Below, in pieces: positions 1-7,740 of a DNA stretch of 64,000 nucleotides. The notes under the pieces were generated by a model. It saw nothing but the letters and a program-made list of their open reading frames with translations, made no database searches and was not told the DNA's origin. Every line of letters begins with the position of its first letter. The first letter of the stretch is position 1. Origin of the DNA: Primorskyibacter flagellatus (lineage in GTDB: Bacteria > Pseudomonadota > Alphaproteobacteria > Rhodobacterales > Rhodobacteraceae); NCBI RefSeq assembly GCF_900176485.1, contig NZ_FWYD01000018.1, forward strand, positions 1 to 64,000, given 5' to 3'. The position numbers were made by a program, and so were the translations under genes.

Positions 1-6
1 TCTGAA

Positions 7-74
7 ATAATGCGGAGGAACATGGGGCAAAAACGCTGACAAACAGCAGGTTTGCACAGAGTCCTCCGCATTAT
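7..74. repeat. 13-bp perfect inverted repeat at the window edge
   Basis: ATAATGCGGAGGA at 7-19 is matched exactly by TCCTCCGCATTAT at 62-74. A second, shorter inverted pair (CCACCT at 77-82, AGGTGG at 105-110) lies between it and the truncated IS110 gene. This could be the end of an insertion element or a recombinase-binding palindrome. The element it belongs to would lie left of the window, so its identity is open. Confidence 0.45.
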
Positions 75-113
75 GGCCACCTGATGATAAGTCAAATAAT
101 GGAGAGGTGGTCA

Positions 114-368
114 TTACTTCACGTAGGGTTTGACGTAGCTGGCTGGCATGAGCTTCACGTCATGGCCAAGCTTGCGCAACTGGCGCCCCCAATGGTGGGA
201 TGATCCACAAGTCTCCATGCCGACAACACAAGGTGGAAGCGTCTCAAAGAAGGCAAGCAGCTTCGCGCGTTTTATGGCCCTATTGAAGATGACCCGGCCG
301 TTCTCCGAAATGCCGTGTACTTGAAATACATCCTTGGCCAGATCAAGGCCGACTGTTTTAACTGTCAT
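114..368 (-). pseudogene. IS110-family transposase, N-terminal fragment
   Basis: The 84 residues match the start of IS110-type DEDD transposases: an early GLDLAKDVFQVHG with the first catalytic Asp, then VVGMETCGSSHHWGRQL with the catalytic Glu. The frame stops right after KPYVK, where intact relatives continue for about 250 more residues including the rest of the catalytic core and the C-terminal Tnp20 domain. The gene is therefore truncated, and the palindromic sequence at 7-110 sits at the break. It reads away from the neighbouring defence gene and probably marks an insertion scar. Confidence 0.8.
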
Positions 369-369
369 T

Positions 370-443
370 GGGTGGCTCCTTTCCTAGCAGTCATTGATAA
401 CTGCACTTTGGCACATTCGACGCCTGTGGAGCAGGAGCCACCC
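370..443 (-). ncRNA. Candidate IS110 upstream structured RNA (bridge-RNA-like hairpin)
   Basis: GGGTGGCTCCT at 370-380 pairs perfectly with AGGAGCCACCC at 433-443, enclosing about 52 nt. It lies immediately 5' of the transposase ATG (366-368), and the likely Shine-Dalgarno AAGGAG sits inside the stem. IS110-family elements are known to encode a bridge (seek) RNA in their non-coding ends, upstream of the gene in the IS110 group. The hairpin is directly visible; its role as part of such an RNA is inference. Confidence 0.35.
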
Positions 444-580
444 ACCTCATCCGCTCAGGGCCGTTCGCGTAGACCGACATCAACGGCGGATTTCGGACAT
501 TCGCTGCGAGTGCAGTATCGAAAAGCAGCTACGCAATAAGCGGTCATTCAGAAAACGCTGATTCAGCCGAAAACGTCAAA

Positions 581-3500
581 TTAACGGTTTGTATCATTGT
601 TCCACCCAACTTGCTGCCAATCCGTCCCGTCCAACCAAACTGCCCCTTCAGATCGACGATAACTGGACACGTCATTCACGCCGCCAGGCCATGTGTTCCG
701 TTCAGCGACCATTATCCATACTGGCTCCACCTCGTGCTCATCTACATACCGCAGTAGCACTGCCTCATCGATCACAACTGCTGTTTGATGCTCACAAGGA
801 CGCTGCGATTGAAGCACTGTGTTGCCATTCGCGTCTTCAAAATATTGTGGCCCTCTCCCAGACATGTTCACGCCAAGCTCATCCGCAAACCATTTCTGTG
901 GCATATAATTGGAGAAACCGTCGGGTAGAGTTTTGTCGAGATTGCTTTCCCAGTGATAGTTAGAAATCGGTATGGCAAATTCACAACCCGCTGGGGCTTT
1001 CCAAATATGCTTATCAAACTTTTCGCCTTGCCAGGTATCACGCCAATACGCCTCGCCAAGGTAGGGACCATTTGTGAAGCCACGTGGTTGAAAGTCATGT
1101 ACGTTCAAGTGACCTTCTCGTTCGAGATAAGCGGCAAACTCAGACGCATATCCCTTCTTTAGAAGCACACAGTAGAAGAACCTGAATTCATCATACCGTT
1201 TGCCATGACCACGATTGGTTGGTTTGCTATAGTATTCTTCCGCCTGGTGGAACTCGTATAGGACCAGCCAACGCTTTCCGTTTGCATCCACACGTACCAG
1301 TTTTTCAGACATAGATTGTGTTGGGTCTTCGGTGAAAGGCCATTGTTTTAGATCGGCTTCCTGCACCTTTGGGAGTGTGATCATAGGTTCAGACATCCAG
1401 CCAGCATCCAGACGCATCCCGGGGTGGTACCTAGTCTCCGTCGGCAGGACCGTCGGTTCAATATTTCTACGATATTCATTGTGGCTGTACTTGAATTGGT
1501 GAGGCCGCTCCGGCCAACCTTCAATAGTCCAATAATTGTCCGCCAAACGAGCCTGTAGCTCATCCAATGCGATACGTTGGTACTTTTTGCCAATGCGTTC
1601 TAGATCGTTTTCATGCCGAGAATAGCCACCACCATGACCATCTCTCGGAAACAACTCCTTGGTCCAGCCAAGTTCGTATGCTCGTTTGGTTATCCATAAG
1701 CGACACTGATCGACACTGGTTTTGCTGTAATCACCATGGCCAGCAGCGTCATTGAAATACTCGTCCGTCAGTCTCCGATTTTCATCATCACTCAACAGCG
1801 CCCGTAAGCCTGACAGGGCGTCTTCTTTTGTGATCGCGTCTTCGTCCTTCTCAGTATCTAGTTCTATGGCCTCTGTCCCTTCGACCACTCCAGCCGGGTC
1901 AATTATCTTGAGGTAAAACTTGATAGGAATGATGGATGCCTGATTGTATGCCTCTAACGCTTGGACCCGGTCTGGATAGGGGCTGATCACTTCGGCTTCA
2001 AAACGATCTTTGATTTCGGTTGCCGACAGCGGTGCTGGGTCTGACAGGCGGGTAGTCAGAAAATTGCTGACACGCCCTGGGATGCTGTACTTGCCATAGT
2101 CTCCCCATTCACTTGATGCTGATTGGAAAATCGATTTACCGCCCCTTTGATCAGCAATTGCTTCAACCTGCTCCTTGGTGAGATCAAATTCAGGTTCATC
2201 CGACCCGAACGGGGGATAGCAATCAGCAATCTGAATGCCTTCGCTCAGTGCGGTCTTGCTTTCGGCGAGTTCGATTAGCCCGAGTGCGTAGTCCCGAGTC
2301 AACAATGCGACAGGGGGCTTACCATAGGCAAAAACCTTCGCGAACACCTGTTGGGAGTAGTGCTTCAAACGCTCAGACGTTGGATCAATGCAGCAGGCAC
2401 CAAAAGCAGCCGCATACAGGCGTTCGATGATATAGGGATCATCGCAATCATGCATCTTGCTAAGTACAAATTCGAAAGTATCTGGTTGCTTCAGAAATAC
2501 CGTTATGAGCGCCTTGGTCGCCCTGTCACGCAGGGTCATGTGCGATGACGACAGAGACCAGGCCAAGACCAATGAAGCTAACTGCAAGTGGCGTTCGTCA
2601 GATTGGCGATCAAGTGACGATAGTGCCCAAGATACGATCCGGTCGATCTGACTAAATTCTTCCCTTGAGGACCAGTTTATCCACTGCGTCCAATAGCTGT
2701 CGCGTTCGGCTAACTTGAACCTACCGAGATGGTCATGAAGGCGTTCAGCGTTGAATGGATGTCCAATTGTCATCGAAACTTCAAGCAGTAGGCCAATTGG
2801 GTCAACGAAATACTCATCCAACCGGTTTAGAAGTTCTCGCGTGTCCTTAGTGAAAGCATCCAAACGTCTCCACTTGAAGCTTTCTCCAAACCCATCCTGA
2901 ACTGAGTTTCCTTGCTCCCATTTTTGTTCCCAATTCGGCAGCGACATTGCAAACTCACAGCCAATTTTCTCTGGGTAAATCGTTGATAAAGCACCGACCA
3001 GTCCGGCATAATCATATCGAATGTTCCCCTCAGGATCGCCATCATAGAAAATAAAATTAAGCGGTCCAGAATGCAGAAACTCTTCTCCGGGCGAATTGCT
3101 TGCGTCCTCGTCGGCAGTTAAAGTCGATGCCTTCATATCAATGATTTTGGCAATCAACGTGTCTGCCATCAGGAAGTCTTGAAAGCGTTGAAAAGAGAAC
3201 CTTATCAACTCCGACGGTGGGTCTAATGGATCAAAATCCTTCGAATAAGGAGGCGGATCACGTCGCAATAGGCTTGTTTCTGTGAATACATCTAGCCAAG
3301 TCTTACCTTCTGGTGGCTGACGGTTTCCAAAGTGTTCCTCAGCAATCTGATGTGCCTTTTCGACAGTAACGTAGTCATTGCCGTCATTCGCCATTTGCAC
3401 TGCGATACCGCGGACATATTGCGTTAACGCCTTTGACATGTCGCCAGCATTGATTGTTCGCAAGCCGGTTCTGACACTCAGCCCCTCAAGATATAGCAAC

Positions 3501-5140
3501 ATCAATTCAGACAAACCGCGTAGACCACGCGGGAATTCGGTTTCACCCTTGCTTAGCAAAGCCTCACTGGTGCTCTTCAAGAACAATGGATTTGAAAACT
3601 CCGGTGATAGCCAAGGTGTGTTTGGGCGAGAAATCCCTTTCTTGTCCAAATACTGGATCGCCGCACGTTCACGTTCGTCAGGTGTGATGAACCCTTCGAC
3701 ACGATAAACCGGCAAAGTTTCCAGTAGTGCTTTGGGGATCGCATACTGAGTGTATACGTCACGGCAAGAGAAGACGGCAGCGATGTAAGGATAATTTCGG
3801 AGCGCCGCCACGACCTCCGGTAGCCAATGCATCCAATACGAAGCGCCTACGCCTTCATTAATGGCATCGAAAAGAAGAAGTATCCGTTGCCCCTTTCGTT
3901 CGCCCGACGCGTTCAAAACGCCCAGTATGTCCTCCGCCGTTTTGCCTGTGAGCCCTAGCACATCACCAAATTGCGGCCAGAACGGTGCTTCAGATAAGTC
4001 TTGCCCCAGCACGACCACCGTCGGCAAACCTTCCCTAACACGTTCAGAAGCAGTCTGGCCGAGCAGGTGAGACTTGCCCGAGCCAGCTTCACCAAAGACT
4101 AAAGCGCATCGCTTTGCCTCCGCCAGCCAATCTCGATCTCGCAAAACACTGCCTAGAGCACTGGTCGCTGATGAAAGGTCTCTGAACGATCTGGAAACAA
4201 CCTCAAGCTTGTTCCGATCCTTTTCGTCTACGCTTTCACGATCCATTGAATTGTATGGGTGCTCAAGTTTCCACGTCGCATCGCGGAGTTGCCCGACAGC
4301 TTCCTGTGCTTGCGGCCAAACCCAGTCTTGATCAGGAGCAAAGTCGATTGATGGTCGCATCGCAACAAGGTTATCCCAGCCATCCGTCATAGCCTTCAGT
4401 GCCGCTTGGTCGGGAGCTAGGGATGTTGTCGTGAACTCGATGGTAGGAACACGATTATTGGCTAAGTCGTTGAACGCTTTATGTAGCCGGTTGACCGCTG
4501 CTGGGCCTCGCACAATCGCGTCAAACATCGACGCAGTTGACACCTCTACGTGGTCATCGGGGTTAAACCGATCGTCAAGCTTCAGCGTGGCTGACGCTAC
4601 CTGCTTTTCAAACCACTGGTCATCTAAGACATCTCCACCAAACCAGAGCTTTACAAGCGGGCCGTTGCCCTCCTGCAAGAGCTTGTCAGTTAATGCGGTC
4701 TCGTCCCAAAGCTCAAACTCAATTGTGATTGAGTTCTTTGCAGCAAGGGCCTTCCACTTTGCAACACGCTCATCCCATTTCTCTTGCTGAGACTTGTCGC
4801 CGCTACGTCCTTGCTTGCGCTTAGGTGTGAGATCAAATGGCAATGCAAAGATGTAACTAGTCAGTTGTGGGTGGTTTTCTAATGCTGTGGCGACAGACTT
4901 GTCCATCTGCGTCCACTGGGCGTTGCCTAGCGTTTCAAAGTACTTGGCTTGATAACCGATCTTTGTACCGTCGCTATTAATCCAAATGGCTTCCACCCCA
5001 CCATCACCACCACGGCCATCGTTAGGTTGGAATTCTATGCTATGCTCGGGTTGCTCTCGACGCGCCAAAACTTTCACTAGAGCTTCGAACGATCCGCTTT
5101 TACCCTTTCCGAATTCGTTAATTTTTGAAAATTCCATCAC
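581..5140 (-). CDS. Avs-type STAND NTPase with N-terminal Mrr-like nuclease (anti-phage)
   Basis: This 1519-aa protein has the architecture of AVAST (Avs) anti-phage sensors. Residues about 10-110 form a PD-(D/E)xK nuclease-like domain with GRGGDGGVE (Asp46, Glu50) and IGYQAKYF (Gln64-Ala-Lys66). A STAND/P-loop NTPase follows, with Walker A GEAGSGKSH near 350-358 and Walker B ILLLFDAINEG near 420-430. The remaining ~1000 residues should be the helical repeat sensor. In this family, C-terminal recognition of a conserved phage protein triggers NTP-dependent oligomerisation and DNA cleavage by the nuclease. The length fits Avs2/Avs4, and I cannot decide the type without alignment. It stands alone, flanked by an IS110 fragment and relic DNA, which suggests horizontal acquisition. 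Base composition is visibly more AT-rich than in the metabolic genes to the right. Confidence 0.85.
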   Translation of the reverse strand: MMEFSKINEFGKGKSGSFEALVKVLARREQPEHSIEFQPNDGRGGDGGVEAIWINSDGTKIGYQAKYFETLGNAQWTQMDKSVATALENHPQLTSYIFALPFDLTPKRKQGRSGDKSQQEKWDERVAKWKALAAKNSITIEFELWDETALTDKLLQEGNGPLVKLWFGGDVLDDQWFEKQVASATLKLDDRFNPDDHVEVSTASMFDAIVRGPAAVNRLHKAFNDLANNRVPTIEFTTTSLAPDQAALKAMTDGWDNLVAMRPSIDFAPDQDWVWPQAQEAVGQLRDATWKLEHPYNSMDRESVDEKDRNKLEVVSRSFRDLSSATSALGSVLRDRDWLAEAKRCALVFGEAGSGKSHLLGQTASERVREGLPTVVVLGQDLSEAPFWPQFGDVLGLTGKTAEDILGVLNASGERKGQRILLLFDAINEGVGASYWMHWLPEVVAALRNYPYIAAVFSCRDVYTQYAIPKALLETLPVYRVEGFITPDERERAAIQYLDKKGISRPNTPWLSPEFSNPLFLKSTSEALLSKGETEFPRGLRGLSELMLLYLEGLSVRTGLRTINAGDMSKALTQYVRGIAVQMANDGNDYVTVEKAHQIAEEHFGNRQPPEGKTWLDVFTETSLLRRDPPPYSKDFDPLDPPSELIRFSFQRFQDFLMADTLIAKIIDMKASTLTADEDASNSPGEEFLHSGPLNFIFYDGDPEGNIRYDYAGLVGALSTIYPEKIGCEFAMSLPNWEQKWEQGNSVQDGFGESFKWRRLDAFTKDTRELLNRLDEYFVDPIGLLLEVSMTIGHPFNAERLHDHLGRFKLAERDSYWTQWINWSSREEFSQIDRIVSWALSSLDRQSDERHLQLASLVLAWSLSSSHMTLRDRATKALITVFLKQPDTFEFVLSKMHDCDDPYIIERLYAAAFGACCIDPTSERLKHYSQQVFAKVFAYGKPPVALLTRDYALGLIELAESKTALSEGIQIADCYPPFGSDEPEFDLTKEQVEAIADQRGGKSIFQSASSEWGDYGKYSIPGRVSNFLTTRLSDPAPLSATEIKDRFEAEVISPYPDRVQALEAYNQASIIPIKFYLKIIDPAGVVEGTEAIELDTEKDEDAITKEDALSGLRALLSDDENRRLTDEYFNDAAGHGDYSKTSVDQCRLWITKRAYELGWTKELFPRDGHGGGYSRHENDLERIGKKYQRIALDELQARLADNYWTIEGWPERPHQFKYSHNEYRRNIEPTVLPTETRYHPGMRLDAGWMSEPMITLPKVQEADLKQWPFTEDPTQSMSEKLVRVDANGKRWLVLYEFHQAEEYYSKPTNRGHGKRYDEFRFFYCVLLKKGYASEFAAYLEREGHLNVHDFQPRGFTNGPYLGEAYWRDTWQGEKFDKHIWKAPAGCEFAIPISNYHWESNLDKTLPDGFSNYMPQKWFADELGVNMSGRGPQYFEDANGNTVLQSQRPCEHQTAVVIDEAVLLRYVDEHEVEPVWIMVAERNTWPGGVNDVSSYRRSEGAVWLDGTDWQQVGWNNDTNR

Positions 5141-5469
5141 AACTCAACCTGATTACGTCTGCAGTGCATTTAGACTACCCACGACCAAACCATACTGACG
5201 TAGGCTCAAAGTGAAAGGTCGCTTTGCTGCAAACTGTGAACTTACTGATGCGGCGATTGCGGCCCTGCAGCGAATGTCTCCTTCGACGGGCCGCACCGCA
5301 GCAACACCAGCGCCGGCTGGATGCCTCCTTTGGGCCGCTCTAGGCCACTTGGGCCTGGTGCCTGCGATCCAGCAGGGACTGACAAGTTTTACGTTACCCC
5401 CACAAGCTCCCGCCGTGCCGCCGACGCCAGGAAGGATGACTTGGTCATCTTCCGCGCCTTGCATCTCGG
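5141..5469. other. Intergenic relic region without a recognisable gene
   Basis: Short ORFs on both strands look random. The stretch 5215-5290 (AAAGGTCGCTTTGCTGC and onward) resembles non-coding segments also present near 7.6, 10.4 and 46.8 kb. I see no promoter or RNA gene that I can support. Confidence 0.4.
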
Positions 5470-5739
5470 GCGACTGACCTCGGTAAGCTCGCGACAGCCG
5501 CCATGCGCGACCTGGTCGACGGGCAGGATCTGACCTGCCGCCTCAATGGTGACCGGACCTACGACCGGGAAGTAGGCCGCTGCGCTCTGGACGATGGCCG
5601 CGACATCGGCGCCGTTCTGATCGGGCAAGGGCTCTGCGGTCGCTGCGCGCGGTTCGATTCGCAGGGCGGGTATGTCGAGGTGCAGCGCGCCGCCGGGCCG
5701 TTCCGAGGGGAGGTGCCGGGGTACGGTACGTCGCACTGA
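5470..5739 (+). pseudogene. Thermonuclease (SNase-like) C-terminal fragment
   Basis: The frame reads DLGKLATAAMRDLVDGQ, then LTCRLNGDRTYDREVGRC, then DDGRDIGAVLIGQGLCGRCARFD and ends AGPFRGEVPGY...H. This matches, from memory, the second half of the small SNase-like nucleases common in Rhodobacteraceae. The N-terminal third with the first catalytic residues is missing, and no plausible start or ribosome site precedes it. I read it as a decayed remnant in the relic zone between two defence genes. It could be translated from an internal ATG at 5503 as a 78-aa peptide, but activity is not expected. Confidence 0.55.
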
Positions 5740-5969
5740 GCGCAAAGGCTGGCACTCTGATGCGTGGACCTAATCAACGTAGGGCGGCTTGTTGACTTTC
5801 TTTGCACCCGCGAACCCGACCGGCAGCCAGGTCGGAAGCCGACATTCAAATTCCTAGGATCCCACGGTCTTCTCTGCATTGCCGCATGCCTGCTGCGAGC
5901 CCCAAGCGTACGGCCTCCAATCTGGTAGCTGGCTTCCATAATTTTTATGCGATACTAATTCATCAGTGG

Positions 5970-5982
5970 GTATGTAGCATAC
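5970..5982. promoter_or_regulatory. Small palindrome upstream of the GIY-YIG gene
   Basis: GTATG-TAG-CATAC is a perfect 5-bp inverted repeat about 40 bp before the start codon, in an AT-rich stretch (5935-6005) where the promoter of the two-gene unit should lie. It is a possible operator, but no regulator is encoded next to it. Confidence 0.25.
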
Positions 5983-6021
5983 TCGTTCATTGTTTATCGG
6001 TTTGAGTTTGGCGGTCCAAGT

Positions 6022-6750
6022 ATGTCTTTCGAAGACGTAAGAAAAACGCGTATCAGCGACCAGAAGCGCTTCTATGATTTGCTTGATAGCCTCGAGAAGC
6101 GACTTGGCGGTGCCCGAGTTCTCTCCGATTGTCATGGTAGGATGGATTGGCCTCAGCGAGGAGTCTATTTCTTTCGTGAGCCGGGGGAAAACCGTAACAA
6201 CACCGACTTGGGACCCCGTATTGTGCGCGTTGGCACACATGCGCTGAAGGCCGGCGCTAGAACCAAACTTTGGAACCGACTATCGCAACATCGAGGAAGC
6301 GCCCAATCCGGTGGAGGTAACCATCGGGGATCGATTTTTCGCCTTCTTGTTGGCAATGCTCTAATCGAACGCGATAAGCAGTGTCACTCAAACTGGGGAG
6401 AAGGCAGTTTCGCGACGCGCGAAATCCGGCAAAGCGAATTGCCTTTGGAACAAGCTGTCAGCAAAGTCATCGGCGCCATGCCTTTCCTTTGGTTGCCGAT
6501 CAACGATGAGCCCGGCCCGGATAGTCTCAGAGGTTACATAGAGCGAAATTCGATAGCGCTTCTGAGTAACCACAACCGCATAAATGACCGACTTGATCCG
6601 GCTTCTGACAATTGGTTGGGGTGGCTGTGCGATAGGGACCGTGTCAAGGACTCAGGTCTATGGAACCAGAACCATGTAAACGAGAAATACGATGTCGTGT
6701 TTCTGGATACTCTGGAAACTCTGATTCATGAACTGTGGGGTACCAAATGA
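6022..6750 (+). CDS. GIY-YIG-like nuclease-domain protein
   Basis: The 242-aa protein has a GIY-YIG-like core near residues 45-95: RGVYFF as the GIY strand, RIVRVGTHAL as the YIG strand, then LWNRLSQHRG, where the Arg fits the family's catalytic Arg. The rest (residues about 100-242) matches nothing I recognise and ends ETLIHELWGTK. Its stop codon overlaps the ATG of the next gene (ATGA at 6747-6750), so the two are translationally coupled. Lying between an Avs gene and a SIR2-STAND gene, it is probably part of an uncharacterised defence pair. A catalytic Glu cannot be assigned by eye, so activity is uncertain. Confidence 0.6.
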   Translation: MSFEDVRKTRISDQKRFYDLLDSLEKRLGGARVLSDCHGRMDWPQRGVYFFREPGENRNNTDLGPRIVRVGTHALKAGARTKLWNRLSQHRGSAQSGGGNHRGSIFRLLVGNALIERDKQCHSNWGEGSFATREIRQSELPLEQAVSKVIGAMPFLWLPINDEPGPDSLRGYIERNSIALLSNHNRINDRLDPASDNWLGWLCDRDRVKDSGLWNQNHVNEKYDVVFLDTLETLIHELWGTK

Positions 6751-7400
6751 TTTGTGTTATTCAATGTGCTGCATCCAAGAAAGAAGCTGCGGGTCATCTT
6801 CGGCGACGTGATGGTAGTAAGGTTCTGTTTGTCGCCGATCCAGTAAGTGGACCTGCCGAAGCCTCGTGTGGCTATGCCCGCCCTGACGATATAGCGGAGA
6901 CAGGAAGAACTTGGCGGGAGGAGTTATGTATTTACAATGAGGCGCCGGGAAATAATCCGCTCGGATTGTTGCCTGCTATCCAGCTGTATCAGAACCAAAC
7001 ATACGCACTGCTCGCCGAACAGTTTGGAATAGATCGGCTCTACATTCTGTCAGCTGGATGGGGCTTGCTCTCTGGGAGTTTCCTGACACCAAAGTACGAC
7101 ATCACCTTCAGTGCTCAGGCGGATAGCTACAAACGGAGGCGAAAAAAAGACACTCACAAAGACCTGCGCATGTTGCCGCTGGACAATGATGAGCCGGTGG
7201 TCTTTTTTGTTAGCAAGGGATACGTCCCACTTGCATGCGCCCTAACGGAAGGCGTTAAGGCCCCTCGCTATTTATTCTACAACTCCGCAACGCCACCTGA
7301 TGCACCAGGGTTCATGCTAAAGGCCTATGAAACGCGAACGCGCACAAATTGGCACTATGAATGTGCAAAATCCTTTTTGGCCGGGGACATTGAAATTTAG
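6747..7400 (+). CDS. DUF6884/YaaA-like protein, partner of the GIY-YIG gene
   Basis: I chose the ATG at 6747, which overlaps the upstream stop (ATGA), over a GTG twelve bases earlier; this gives 217 aa. The start MICVIQCAASKK and the block LYILSAGWGLL...LTPKYDITF resemble DUF6884 and YaaA-type domains, which carry an N-terminal glycosylase-like 'cxxsK' strand and an 'LSAxxGLLxPxxxIxPYd' strand. Such domains occur in DNA/base-modification and defence contexts. The substrate here is unknown. Together with the GIY-YIG partner this would be a base-recognition or modification protein plus a nuclease; that coupling is inference from gene order. Confidence 0.55.
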   Translation: MICVIQCAASKKEAAGHLRRRDGSKVLFVADPVSGPAEASCGYARPDDIAETGRTWREELCIYNEAPGNNPLGLLPAIQLYQNQTYALLAEQFGIDRLYILSAGWGLLSGSFLTPKYDITFSAQADSYKRRRKKDTHKDLRMLPLDNDEPVVFFVSKGYVPLACALTEGVKAPRYLFYNSATPPDAPGFMLKAYETRTRTNWHYECAKSFLAGDIEI

Positions 7401-7740
7401 AACTTTGGGGACCACGCCCTTGCAAGAATGAGCAACCGACAGCTTTGTCCGCTCCGACGTCCTCCGCCCCACCAAAATCTGCATCTAGCCGGCAAAGTCT
7501 GGTTTGGGGAAGCTGCTACTGCGGCGCTATAAGATTCGGCCAACTGCGAAGCAGGGCCATTCGCTACGCTCTGCAATAAGGGCGGAAAGCGGAAGTTCGC
7601 TGCGTTTGGCGCGCAACTCCGGGTTGCTCACCAAAGCGGACCTTAGCTTTCTGTAATAGTGCGGCCAGCCGTCAAGTAGGCGTATTGTAAAGCAGATAAT
7701 CGGAAGAAGCACTTCGCGGCACACATTTGCCTTTTCACCG
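7401..7740. other. Non-coding gap between convergent genes
   Basis: No supported gene. A 77-aa minus-strand frame at 7527-7760 overlaps the 3' end of the next gene and has no ribosome site. The stretch around 7634-7643 carries AGGTCCGCTT on the minus strand, a decamer that recurs in other intergenic relic zones of the window. Confidence 0.45.
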
